Assembly (NCBI RefSeq): GCF_000372725.1
Contig: NW_005200774.1
Span: forward strand, 116,963 to 180,962
Direction: 5' to 3'
DNA: 64,000 nt
DNA from: Emiliania huxleyi CCMP1516
Lineage: Eukaryota; Haptophyta; Isochrysidales; Noelaerhabdaceae
This document shows, one piece after another, positions 11,001-20,551 of this stretch. The first letter of the stretch is position 1. Every line of letters starts with the position of its first letter. The position numbers and the translations under genes are program-made. Under the pieces are notes generated by a model. The model was not told the DNA's origin. It saw nothing but the letters and a program-made list of their open reading frames with translations, and made no database searches.

Positions 11001-11417
11001 GAGTCGGCCACGGCGCTCGAGGCGCGCGCTGCCGAGGTTGCGTCCCTCCGCGAGGCACGCGCCGGAGCGGACGCGGCGCTGAGCGGCGCGCGCACCGAGC
11101 TTGCCACGGCGCGCAAGCGCGAGGCGGCGCTGTCGACGGAGCTGGAGGCGGCGCGTGCGGCGGCGGCGAGCCACCAGACGGCCGCAGAGGCGCGCAGCCG
11201 CGAGGCGCTCGAGCTGCGCCAGCAGCTGCACGCGCAGAAGCAGGCGGTGCGCGCCGCCGAGGGGCGGCTCTCGCGCCTCCCGGGCTCCGCCCGCGCGCTC
11301 GCCGAACGGCTCAGCGACCTCTGCGAGCCCATCGAGGCGGCCCTGCACGAGCTCAATGCGGCGCACGCGCCGTCGATCGAGCGCGGCGACGGCTCCCGCG
11401 GCACCGGCAGCTTTTGA
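8002..11417 (+). CDS. Kelch-repeat protein with C-terminal coiled coil
   Basis: Kelch repeats fold into beta-propellers that bind proteins; a long coiled coil suggests a scaffold. The ATG at 8002 opens MVASEAEAGWERLEAGGVPP. Blades are visible as LLYVFGGIDAA, AFLVFGGATAP, LLVHGGCGEGGAVLDDLWLL, PRCYHSAACAAG joined to RVLLFGGRSDVDAV, STVLLFGGR and ALAVVGGYAGSGVW. From about 10250 it becomes an Ala/Glu/Arg heptad-rich coiled coil to the stop at 11415-11417. At least seven introns are needed: 10582-10651 is a clear GC-AG intron; the joins near 8670, 8850, 9110 and 10814 have GT or GC donors equal to the first two bases of the next exon; one intron holds a 71-bp array (9218-9500). The exact join at 9200-9646 is not settled. 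An alternative Arg/Gly-rich frame over 9681-11417 is a shadow. Confidence 0.75.
9218..9500 (+). repeat. 71-bp tandem array, four units, intronic
   Basis: Units start at 9218, 9289, 9360 and 9431 and differ by only a few bases. Each contains the palindromic GGACACGTCC-type motif and an acceptor-like CCGTAG followed by GTCGAG. The array lies inside an intron of the Kelch gene. Confidence 0.9.
10582..10651 (+). repeat. 70-nt intron whose start copies the next exon
   Basis: The intron runs from GC at 10582 (after GAG) to TAG at 10651. Its first 17 bases are identical to the first 17 bases of the exon at 10652, with a further partial match. The spacer is a tandem ACCTTCTAG-type motif. Splicing restores EASRAARSDLAAEQ in the coiled coil. 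Confidence 0.8.
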
Positions 11418-12579
11418 CTTTTTGCGGCTACAATTGTCCTAGAGCGCGCGATGGTCCGCGGCTACAGTGCCTACTATTTATCTCAATTTGATTATAACAT
11501 CGATCTTGTCCAGTTTTGTACTTACTGATCTCTGCTATTTCCCCCGCATTTTCTACCCAATTACCGGGCTCCGGGGTCTCGGCACGCGCTGGAGTGTGGA
11601 GAACAGAGGCTCAGGCGTCAGGGGCCTGACCCTCAGGGGCGGAGGCGCCCGCCCGAGACGCCTTCTTTGCCATGCCGGCGAAGGCTAGACCGCCCTCCCC
11701 GCGCATTGCGCGCACTAAACCAATGCGCTCATGCCTCATGCTTGGCGAAAACCAATGCAGCGATGGACATCTCGCTGCAGGCGCTCGCGGGGGCCGTGAG
11801 TGGCGGTCCCCACTGGCACTGCTGCCTGCCCCTCTGACTATACTTTTGTCTGTGGTGATGCCTTTCCTTGAGAACGCACACAACGCCTCGTGTGTACTGC
11901 CCTGTGTTCCGCGAGCAGTGCGTGTGCCCCGTCGTCCATGCTAGGACGTGTGTGACACTGACTGACTGACCGCAAAAAAATCTCGTCGTACACCTCTGAT
12001 TCACCCTTGGGGACCCGCTGTGTGCGGGGTGGGCCCCTGCACACAGCTGGGACTCCCAGCGGATCTGACCTAAAGCAGCCCCTCTTCGGTGCCTTGTGTC
12101 CCGCGGCCCACACGCCTCCCGAATGCTTGCGGCGCAAGGCTTGCGGCACCGTCGCCGCCGCACTTTTCTGATCAACCACCTCACCCTCCCTTGCGCAGGC
12201 CGGTCGGAGGCCGTCTGAGACCTCTGTGCGGACCGCGCGCAGCCCTGAGACCTCTGTGCGCGCTGTCGAGAGCATCTTGGCAGGCATGGCCGACGAGACA
12301 GCGGCTGATGAGGCGCGCCTCGCCCGCTCACAACCCACCACCAGACCCATCCCGACCTGCACGCCAGCGGAGAGGCGGCTCGGCGCCCTGCAGCGCCGGG
12401 CAGAGCAACCACGCACCCCATCGTGCGGCGGCGCACGCATCGCATAGCGGCCACTCTTCGGATCGCTGGTCGAGCGACCCGGGGGATGCCCCGCGCGCCT
12501 GACCCAGGCGCGAAAACGAATCTGCGAGGCGTGGCCGCTCATGCGGCCCGATGGGGAGGAGCGGGGCGGACTACGGGGA
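11418..12579. other. intergenic; possible coding relic at 12150-12447
   Basis: This is mostly non-coding. One frame ending at 12447 reads with a short internal repeat (SETSVR then SPETSVR) and AVESILAGMADETAADEARL, which has coding-like composition but no recognisable family. It could be an exon of a lost or unannotated gene. No promoter or RNA gene is visible. Confidence 0.3.
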
Positions 12580-12745
12580 TCGGCTTCTTACACCGCCCTT
12601 CCCTGCAGCGAGCCCCCTCCAACCCACCCGCGCTAGGTCTCGGGGGGCGAAGGGGTCACTCCCGCGAAACTCGTGAACTAGCCGGGGCAGTCGGAGAAGG
12701 GGCAACTCCGTGCACTGACGGTCGGCCGTCAGAAAACACGCCTGC
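12580..12745 (+). repeat. dispersed repeat, uninterrupted copy
   Basis: This matches the reverse complement of two blocks at 45020-45074 and 45315-45435, which are separated there by an insertion. Here the two halves are contiguous across 12682-12696 (GGGGCAGTCGGAG region). It lies just upstream of the BCAT gene. Confidence 0.75.
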
Positions 12746-12851
12746 GCGTCACACCAATCCTCGCTACCCAACGCGGCGAAAGGATATCCACCTCGTCGCG
12801 AAGTGCTGAGAATTCTTTTGCCGAGGTCGCCCTTGCCCTGATCACGGCTCG

Positions 12852-14729
12852 ATGCTGCGGAGAGCGTCGCGGCCGCTCAGCCGCGCGGCCTCTCGCCGTC
12901 GGCTATACGCGACCGCGCCGCCGCTCCCGGAGTGGGAGACCCTCGGCTTCAATGCGACGCCGACGGCTCGGATGATCCGGTACAACTGGAGCGCCGAGCG
13001 CGGCTGGGACGCGGGTGAGTCCTCGCCCGAGTTCACCGTGACGATCCACGGGCTGTCCAACGTGCTGCACTACGGCCAGGGGCTGTTTGAGGGCCTCAAG
13101 GCCTTCCACTGCAAGGACGGCCTCGTGCGCGTCTTCAACTCGCACGCCAACGCCGCACGGCTGCAGAGCGGCGCCGAGCGGCTCGCGATGCCGGTGGTGC
13201 CGCCGGAGCTGTTCGACGAGGCGGTGGACCGGTGCATCCGCGACAACGTCGAGTACGTGCCTCCCTACGGCTACGGAGGCGCGATGTACCTCCGCCCCTT
13301 CCTCTTCGGCCACGGCGAGAAGCTCGGCCTCGGCGCGGCGCCGCACTACTCGTTCTGCGTGATCGCCTCGCCGGTCGGCGCTTACTACAAGGGCGGGCTC
13401 GAGCCGATCGACGCGCTCGTGGTCGAGGGCTTCGACCGCGCCGCCCCGCGCGGCGTCGGCAACATCAAGGCCGCGGGCAACTACGCACCAGACGTGCTTC
13501 CATCTATCCTCGCCAAGGAGAAGGGGTGAGGCCTCAGACACTTCCGAGACACTTCCTAGACACGTCCTTCTATCCTCGCCAAGGAGACGGGGCGAGGCCG
13601 GCGTCCACCTGGCCGAGGTGTGAAGAGACGCTGCTCACGGCGTGGTGTGGTGCGGACAGGTACCCCGTCTGCCTCTACCTCGACGCGGCGACGCAGACGT
13701 ACGTCGAGGAGCCTCGCCGCCTCCAACTCCATCACTGCTGACCCTTCTTGGTGGTTGTCACGGTTCTTCTTCTCGTCACCAGGAGTTCTCTACCTCCAAC
13801 TTCATCGGCGTCACGGCGGAGGGGACAGTCGTCACACCAACCTCGCCCTCCATCCTCCCCTCCTGCACCAAGGGGGTGCGACGAGCCCGCGCGCCCCTAC
13901 TCCCAGCCGCAAGCTCCAACGCCCCCACCACCACCCCGGCCCCTGCCCGCCCTCGCCAGGTCGTCCTCGAGACGGCTCGCCGCCTCGGCATGCGGGTGGA
14001 GGAGCGGCCGGTCAGCTTTGACGAGGTGGGAGGCCTCAAGGAGGCGAGCCGCGCGCCGAGATCCGCCGAGATCGAGATCCGCCGAGACCCGCCGAGATTC
14101 AGGTTGGCCGATTCGGATCGCTCGAGCTCCCCCCCCCCCCACCCCCACCCCCCACCCACCCCCCCACCCCTCCCCCGTGCCGCTCCTCGCCGCTCCTCAC
14201 CGCTCCCCGCCGCCCGCAGGTCGCGGCGTGCGGCACCGCCGTCGTCCTCACGCCCATCTCCTCCGTCACGCGGGGCGGCACGGTGCACAGCTACGCAGGC
14301 ACGCCCCCCCCTAGACGCGGCAGACAGACCTCACACACGGCCACTCGGAGACGGCTCGCGTTCGGCTGCGCGCGACAGAGTCGACCGGACTCGTCGCCCT
14401 TGGACATGCACGGGCCGTTCTGAGCAAAAGGAACCGGGCGGTCTTCCCGCCCCCGGTTGCTAGGATTCACCCCCCAGAGCCCCCCCCCCCCCCCCCGTTC
14501 CCCCGCTAGGCTTCGACACGATCGCCACGCTCTACAACGCGATCACGTCGGTGCAGCAGGGCGAGGCGAACGACGCGCTCGGCATCACGCGCGCCGCCGC
14601 CGAGTCGTGCGCACGCCCCCCCCCGCCGGACACGTCCAGCGAACCTTCTCGGACCCTTCCTATAGGCGCGTCGTCGCCGAGCGGCCTCACGACCCGCCTT
14701 GCCGAGACGCGGAGGCGGCGGCGGCCTGA
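12852..14729 (+). CDS. branched-chain amino acid aminotransferase
   Basis: BCAT is a PLP enzyme (fold type IV) that interconverts Val, Leu and Ile with their 2-oxo acids. The N-terminus MLRRASRPLSRAASRRRLYA is Arg/Ser/Ala-rich, like a mitochondrial presequence. The core shows VLHYGQGLFEGLKAF, GAMYLRPFLFG, the PLP lysine in GVGNIKAAGNYAPD, YPVCLYLDA, FSTSNFIGVTAEGTVVTP, VLETARRLGMRVEE, GTAVVLTPISSV and GFDTIATLYNAI. Exon 1 ends at 13525. Intron 1 (13526-13659, GT-AG) contains a 30-nt copy (28/30) of the exon 1 end. Later introns have GT, GC and apparently GA donors; one near 14050-14220 has an 11-mer tandem repeat (GCCGAGATC type) and a C-rich tract. The last exon reads to the stop at 14727-14729. 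The C-terminus ending DAEAAAA is unusual for the family, so the last join is provisional. Confidence 0.8.
13504..13599 (+). repeat. duplicated exon end in BCAT intron 1
   Basis: Bases 13504-13533 (exon end plus donor region) recur at 13570-13599 with 28 of 30 identical. The ~36-nt spacer carries AGACACTTCC and AGACACGTCC motifs. Confidence 0.85.
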
Positions 14730-15097
14730 GGGTGAGGGGCGCTGGTCACGCCGCCGTGACGCCGCCGGCACACGCGGCGCGCTGCCTCGAGAGTACACCG
14801 TTTTGGGTATTGCATAGTTGCACCGTCGGCTGGGGGTGGGAGGGTACCCTCTCTCTCTCCGGAGTCACATGAGGGGGGTGGAGATGGTGTGAGGTGCGTT
14901 GCCGCATGTGGAGGTTGTCCCTGCGGACCGGTGCACTCACCACACCGTCCCCTCTCTGCGACATTAGTACGAACGAAAGGAGTGTACAGTGCCGAGTACA
15001 GAGGGGGGGGCGCCAACAGAGACGGCGCGAGACGGTTTGACTCCCTACCGCCTTGGAGCCGGAACCTTCCGCGTTCCGGTCGTTTATTGCGTCGGCT
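14730..15097. other. intergenic between BCAT and LipB
   Basis: No gene is seen. The region should contain the LipB promoter, but no motif is convincing. Confidence 0.4.
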
Positions 15098-15941
15098 ATG
15101 TGTGTGAGGCCTGTCAATGTGCATCGGCTCGGCCGCGTCGGCTACGCCTCGTCGCAGGCGCTGCAGCGCTCGCTCGCCGCGCAGGTGCGCTCCGGCGTGC
15201 GCGGGGACACGCTGCTGCTGCTCGAGCATCCGCCCGTCTTCACGCTCGGCCGCGTGCAGCAGTCGGCGGCCAACGTGCTCGCGTCGCCAGAGGAGATTGC
15301 GGCGGCGGGGGCGTCGGTGCACCAGTCGGAGCGCGGCGGCAACGTCACTTTCCACGGGCCTGGCCAGCTTGTCGCGTACCCGATTCTCGACCTCGGCCGC
15401 TTCCGGAAGTCGGTCCACTGGTACGTCGAGGCGGCCAGGCCCGCGGGCGGCGGCGGCCTCCGTGCGCCACGCTTCTCACCCGCCCCGTCCTTCCGAGTAG
15501 GCGCTCGAGGATACGCTCATCGGCACGGCCGGCGCCTTTGGGGTGTCTGCGAGGCGCGGCGGCGAGGGCGAGACGGGCGTTTGGGTGACGGACCGGAAGA
15601 TTGGCGCGATCGGCGTGTCGGTCTCGCGCTGGGTCACCTCGCACGGCGTCGCGCTCAACGCGGAGACGGACCTCCGCTTCTTCGACATGATTGTGCCGTG
15701 CGGGCTGCACCACAACACGAGAGTCACCTCGCTTAGCCGCGAGGTTGGGCGAGGCGTCTCTGTGTCGGAGGCGGCGCCGCCCTTCCTCGACGCGTTCGCG
15801 CGCATCTTTGAGTGCGAGCTTGTTGATGCGCCGGAAATGTCGCTCGAGGAGGAGGTTTGCCAGGCGGCGGAGGCGGTGGCCGCGCCGGCGGAGGCGGTGG
15901 CCGCGCCGGCGCCGGCGGCGGCTTCCTCTGCACCCTCCTGA
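15098..15941 (+). CDS. lipB: lipoyl(octanoyl) transferase (LipB/LIPT2)
   Basis: This enzyme moves octanoate from acyl carrier protein to lipoyl-domain lysines, the first step of protein lipoylation in mitochondria or plastids. Two exons flank a 70-nt GC-AG intron (15431-15500; GAG then GCGG, ending TAG then GCGC). Family motifs are [33 protein letters not shown], the catalytic lysine in [19 protein letters not shown], and the catalytic cysteine in IVPCGL. The ATG at 15098 ([12 protein letters not shown]) begins close to the conserved part. The in-frame stretch upstream has no ATG. The Ala/Pro/Glu tail after ECELVDAPE is not conserved. No clear targeting peptide is visible from this start, so an upstream exon is possible. 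Confidence 0.85.
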
Positions 15942-16238
15942 GTACCGGCTGAGACGACTGCGGGGGGAGCGATGCGCTCGCGTGTGCGTGTGATTGTGTT
16001 GTCGAGGTGTGTGGTTCAAGCTCACGAGCGAAAAGCTAACGTGGTTGTACCACACAGGCGCCACTATATACTCAACAAGTGTGAGGTCGACGAGAGGGGC
16101 TCCGGGGACATGGGAACACAAAGTCATGGGTATGGCAAGGGTCGCAAAACGAGAGGCGGGAGGCATGCGGAGGTTCTTGAGGAGCAGGCAACCAGCAACC
16201 ACGTGTCCGCGCTCAACAACCAACAAGGACGCTGACGG

Positions 16239-16712
16239 CTAGATTCCTGCTGCAACCCGGCCCGCAACGGCAAGCTCCAGCAGCTTTGGGAATACGGCGT
16301 CAGAGCTCAATACGGCGGGCAGCGCGGCAGCGAAGCAGATGACGTGAACAAGGACCACCGTTCTGAGCGTGCCCGGGACCCTTTCGCTGAGCCTGAACTC
16401 GTTGCGCTTCTTGGTGGCAGCCTTGAGTTCACGAAACGACATGCCAGGGCGGAGTAGAACATATCGCGTCCAGGCCTCGGACCAGGGCCCGTCCACAGTG
16501 CGGCGAAGGTTGCACTCGAGGACCGGCTCATCAAGCAGGCACTGGACGCTGTTGGAATTTAGTGGGTGGTCAGCTGTCGCCGCTGCCTCGACGACGGGCT
16601 TGGACCGTGCGGCCGCCTCCTTGGATGTAGCCTTGCCACCGACATTCGTTTGTAGGGCATCGACGGGCACGATTAGTGCGACAAAGGAGAGGAGAGCGAA
16701 CGCGGGAACCAT
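16239..16712 (-). CDS. small predicted secreted/membrane protein
   Basis: Not recognised. It is a single exon of 157 codons with a good signal peptide (MVPAFALLSFVALIVPVDA), a Lys/Ala/Ser stretch, and a central part with two cysteines (CLLDEPVLECNLRR) and GPWSEAWTRYVLLRPGMSFR. A C-terminal hydrophobic segment, TVVLVHVICFAAALPAVL, suggests a single-pass or tail-anchored membrane protein. The ATG at 16712 was chosen because the signal peptide starts there; the in-frame upstream part is less plausible. A chloroplast-ER or plastid destination is possible in a secondary-plastid alga but cannot be shown. Confidence 0.5.
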   Translation of the reverse strand: MVPAFALLSFVALIVPVDALQTNVGGKATSKEAAARSKPVVEAAATADHPLNSNSVQCLLDEPVLECNLRRTVDGPWSEAWTRYVLLRPGMSFRELKAATKKRNEFRLSERVPGTLRTVVLVHVICFAAALPAVLSSDAVFPKLLELAVAGRVAAGI

Positions 16713-16897
16713 GTCTTGTTCGCGGGACTGATGGCAAGTGGCCCGCCCCTGGGAGCAAGGCCCGACTGATGGCCCAGGTCTCGTCTGATGGCAAAGAAAC
16801 CAGAGCAGCACAGCCGCCAGTGGCATTTCTTTCCACCCAAGAAGCCCGTTTGGGGCGGGGCGGGGCGACCGAATATTCATTCTAGCCGCAATGCCTA

Positions 16898-18049
16898 TTA
16901 AAAATAATCGGGCAACTCCGCCTCTACGTCAGGGTCCAGCGGCTCATCGCAACGCGCGCTGTCGACATCGCTGGCTGCATCGTCATCGGAGCTCTCGTAG
17001 TCAAGGTCTTGCTCTCTCACAGTGAGCCCTAAGCTCACCATGAAGTCCGCGAGCCGGCCCGTTTGTGCCGTTTGCCCCTCGAGCGGGAGCACCCACAAGT
17101 GGGGGAGTGTGGGGTCACTGTACTTGATCGAGGTGTAGTGAAGTGCAGGGAAGCGTCGGAGTAGCTGCGTAAGGCAGTTGCCCTGCTCTAGCCTGGCCTC
17201 GCTTTCAACGATCGCGATGGATGGCGGCAGCGGCCCGTCCGGGCCCTCGAAATCTTCGCCGCTACCGAGCACGATGGCCCGATCGCTGACCGCGGCGCGT
17301 GGACAGGGCGCCGATGGAGCAAGCGACGATGGCGCCGCGGGCTGATGGTGTGCGCAGTGCAGCTCGCCGTCGCGCAGCGGCTGCGCGTGCACGTTCTCGG
17401 AGGAGCTCGTCACGGTGCAGCGCGCGCCGGACTGCGTCAGCCCCACGCAGCGCACGCGGTGGTGGTGGCAGTAGGGGCTGCCGCGACGGAGCGGGGCGGC
17501 ATCGGCATAGCAGCAACCGCTCCACACTCGGCATCGGCCCTTGCCGTGCTTGCGCTGCCCTGCGCACTGCACCCCGGTGAACTTGTCGGGGTGATGGTGG
17601 CCGCAGTACCGCTCGCCGCGGCGCAGCGGTGCCGCGACTGCGTACGGGCTATTGCGATGCACCCGGCATCGCTCTGTCCCGCCGCTCTGGCGCGTCATCC
17701 CCTCGCATTGCCCCTCCGTTGACCACACGCGCAGCACCACCGCGTCGGTCAGCGCAGGCTGGCCCGGCGGCGGCGGCGGCGGCAGCAGCGCTGGCGGCGC
17801 GGCGCCATCTGCGTCCAAGCCACACTCGGGCAGCGGTGCGCTGACGGCCGCGAACGCCGCGGACACCCACGGCTGCGACGGCTGCAGCAGCGCCGAGAGG
17901 CTACCACTCTCGCGCCGGCGGCGCTGCTTCACAGCAGTATGGGTGGACGCGGTCTTCTGATAAACGCAGTATGGAAGATACAAAGAGACGGAGGAGCAAC
18001 GAGCGCCCTGGCGTGAGCCGAAGACACTCCCTCCGTAGACACTGATCAC
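16898..18049 (-). CDS. protein with three Cys/His repeats (C-x-G...C...C-x-H-H)
   Basis: Three consecutive repeats share the pattern C-x-G, C, PLRRG, Y-C-x-H-H: QCEGMTRQSGGTERCRVHR with YCGHHHP, QCAGQRKHGKGRCRVW with YCHHHR, and RCVGLTQSGARCTV with HCAHHQP. The spacing suggests zinc binding and resembles small CxGxTxxGxxC...CxxH modules. The third repeat has lost part of the pattern. The C-terminal half (AIVESEARLEQGNCLTQLLRRF, HYTSIKYSDPTLPHLWVLPL) is a second, unidentified domain ending in an acidic tail. The first ~35 codons lie inside an 80-bp dispersed repeat (17955-18033), so the real start is probably the next Met or an exon downstream, or the repeat supplies the 5' end. Function unknown. 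Confidence 0.5.
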   Translation of the reverse strand: MISVYGGSVFGSRQGARCSSVSLYLPYCVYQKTASTHTAVKQRRRRESGSLSALLQPSQPWVSAAFAAVSAPLPECGLDADGAAPPALLPPPPPPGQPALTDAVVLRVWSTEGQCEGMTRQSGGTERCRVHRNSPYAVAAPLRRGERYCGHHHPDKFTGVQCAGQRKHGKGRCRVWSGCCYADAAPLRRGSPYCHHHRVRCVGLTQSGARCTVTSSSENVHAQPLRDGELHCAHHQPAAPSSLAPSAPCPRAAVSDRAIVLGSGEDFEGPDGPLPPSIAIVESEARLEQGNCLTQLLRRFPALHYTSIKYSDPTLPHLWVLPLEGQTAQTGRLADFMVSLGLTVREQDLDYESSDDDAASDVDSARCDEPLDPDVEAELPDYF

Positions 18050-18412
18050 ACACGGGTGGGACAGGGTGGGTCACAACAACGAGGCACGAGAGCGTGCACG
18101 ACAGAGCGACGGCGCAGCGTACCGCCGTCCAGCTAAAAAGCGGCGGCCGACGGTTGCTGCGCAAAGTGATCAGTTCTAAAATAGGTGCCGGGGCCCAACG
18201 GATAGATGAATCCGGGGCACCCTCCGCTCGAAACCCTGGCTGGGGGTTCGAGGTGGCCCCCACCCTGGGGCCTCCCATCAAAGGGACTGCGGCAGAAGAC
18301 GCCCAATCTTGCACAAGTGCAAGAACCATACGTCTTCTGATAAACGCAGTATGGAAGATACAAAGAGACGGAGGAGCAACGAGCGCCCTGGCGTGAGCCG
18401 AAGACACTCCCA
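17955..18412 (-). repeat. 80-bp direct repeats around a fossil end
   Basis: Bases 17955-18033 recur almost unchanged at 18332-18412, and again with a 28-nt insertion at about 62690-62790. Between the first two copies lies one ~265-bp terminal repeat of the fossil element. Confidence 0.8.
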
Positions 18413-20350
18413 ACTGCGCTCCGTCACCGGTGTCGCGGTCTCCCCCACTGAGGGCGATCTGCGGGGGGGAGTCGCGCCGCCGGCATGTATCTGTGCAACT
18501 GTGTTTTGCCTTGTCCCGTTTAGCTCCGCGCCGAAGATCTGCATCCCGTGGGCGTGGGCGAGGAGGAGCGGTTGAGCTGCACAGGCGACGACGGCCAGCA
18601 CGACGCCGGTAGTCGACATCGCCGCCTGCACGCACCACAGCGGTAGCTCGCCCGCCGCCTGAGGTAGGTCCACTTGCGCGAGCGCGGAGCACGCGGCTGG
18701 CGGGGAGGTCGCCGCCTCCGAGTCGCCGCGCGCTGGCCGCCCCTCGCTCGGGCCCGGTCGTGACCTCAGCGCACCGCAACAGGGCGGTCTCGACCGCCGA
18801 CTCGTGGGGGTCGAACTTGCCCAACGCCGAGTCCTCGGAGTCGCCTGTCGAAGTCATGACTGGCGCCTTCCTCGAGGGCTCGAGCGATTCGTGAAGCTTG
18901 CGCAACCCCGCCAGGATCGAAGCGAACGGCTTGCCGTTGGTCAGCGCGTGTTGGTAGGTGGGCAGCCGCGCGTGAAGCTGAGCATCCAGATCAGTCAGGA
19001 GCAGGTCCATAGGGCGCCGATCCGTCGGAAAGTAGAGCGAGACGAGCTGCCGGTAGGCTTCATAAACGACCGACGGGGGTGTTGGCCGAGGCAGCGCACG
19101 GAGCAGGGAGTCGAGCGTCGGCGCCTTGGCTGCAATAGCGCGCGAGCAACGCTGCTCGGCCACTCGGTCGCGCGCCACGGCGGTCCCGCCCACATACTCG
19201 GCGCGAGTCTCAACCTCCGCAGAGTAGTTCTGAAAAGAGTTGGTCCTCAGGCAGGCCGGGAAACTCGAGCGGGTAGTCTTCAGCATGCTGAGCACATGCC
19301 GAGAGAGCAGGGCGGGATGCCCATCGCTCGCTCGCGGAGTGATGTGACCAGCGGCGGCGGCGAGCGATGCAGCCCCCACGACGGCGCTCCCCATGGGATC
19401 GACGCGCGCCGCCGCCGTGAAGACGGGCCCCAAGCAGCGGGTCATGTCAGACAGGGCTGCGAACGGGACGTCGGCCGTAGGGTCGCAAAGAGCCCCGACC
19501 GTCGCGTACTGCAAGAAGTCGACGGCCTTCGCTTCTGCAGATGGCGCTGGTCCCAAGGGCACGATAGCCTCAGAGTACCCCAAATCGCCCCACTGCAGAT
19601 AGAGCTCGGGCACCGGGATTTGGCGGGAGTGCAGAGCCTGGATGCACACCGTACGGAACGCATCCTCATCCACGTGCACCGTGCTGAAAACGCCGAGGTC
19701 GGACAAGGCACCGAGGATGCGGCGCCAAGCCGCGGCCAATACGGCCAGCCGCAAGACGCTGAGCCTGTCAAAGTGGGTGGCCACAGCGGGCTCGGGCTCA
19801 CTGAAGGGAAGCAGCGCACTGATGGCGACCCACTGCGGAATCTGGACCCACGACGGTTGCATCCCCGGAGGAGGAGGGGGCAGCTGGAGGAGGGCCGGAT
19901 TGCCCACCACAGACCACGGAATGAAGCGCAGGGTAGAGCCTACCACTGTTGAGTCGACGGGTATCACCAGTGGCTTTGCGGGATCGGGGTGCTGCTCGGC
20001 CGGAATGCTGAGCTCGGCGGCAGTGAGGTCTGGCATCGCGGCGCCGGTCGTCTCGTCGAGGGCTACCTCTCGACTCTACTCCCGTGTCACAACAACGAGG
20101 CACGAGAGCGTGCACGACAGAGCGACAGCGCAGCGTACCGCCGTCCAGCTAAAAAGCGGCGGCCGACGGTTGCTGCGCAAAGTGATCAGTTCTAAAATAG
20201 GTGCCGGGGCCCAACGGATAGATGAATCCGGGGCACCCTCCGCTCGAATCCCTGGCCGGGGGTTCGAGGTGGCCCCCACCCTGCCTGGGGCCTCCCATCA
20301 AAGGGACTGCGGCAGAAGACGCCCAATCTTGCACAAGTGCAAGAACCATA
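18064..20350 (-). mobile_element. retroelement-like fossil with ~265-bp terminal direct repeats
   Basis: The ends are direct repeats at 20350-20083 (5' side) and 18331-18064 (3' side). On the minus strand a long open frame starts at 20036 (MPDLTAAELSIPAEQ), just inside the 5' repeat, and reads about 400 codons of a protein with no recognisable domain. It resembles the position of a Gag-like gene in a non-autonomous LTR element. No polymerase, integrase or envelope is seen. The element looks incomplete. The terminal repeats differ by few bases, which suggests a fairly recent insertion. Other readings are a Penelope-type pseudo-LTR element or a local repeat cluster. Confidence 0.5.
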
Positions 20351-20551
20351 CATCTTTTTCATCGAAGGCTTTGTATGTATGTAGAAAGATGAACAACAGA
20401 AGGCTGTATGTATGTAGAAAGATGAACAACAGTCAGGCTCGGATAAGACACCAACGCTTTGATAAAAAAGGTCGCCGGGTATCTTAGACGAGAGCGGTGA
20501 GCACTCGGTGAGCACTCTGCAGCAGCCTCTCTCCTGCCTCTCTTCTCTTGC
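20351..20551. repeat. short tandem duplication upstream of CPT2
   Basis: A 27-bp block starting with GTATGTATGTAGAAAGATG occurs twice (about 20371 and 20405) next to the fossil end. The rest is the short 5' flank of CPT2. Confidence 0.6.

Noticed and set aside
9681-11417. 578-codon Arg/Gly/Ala-rich ORF
   Set aside because: It overlaps the Kelch coiled-coil exons in another frame; base composition alone explains the open frame.
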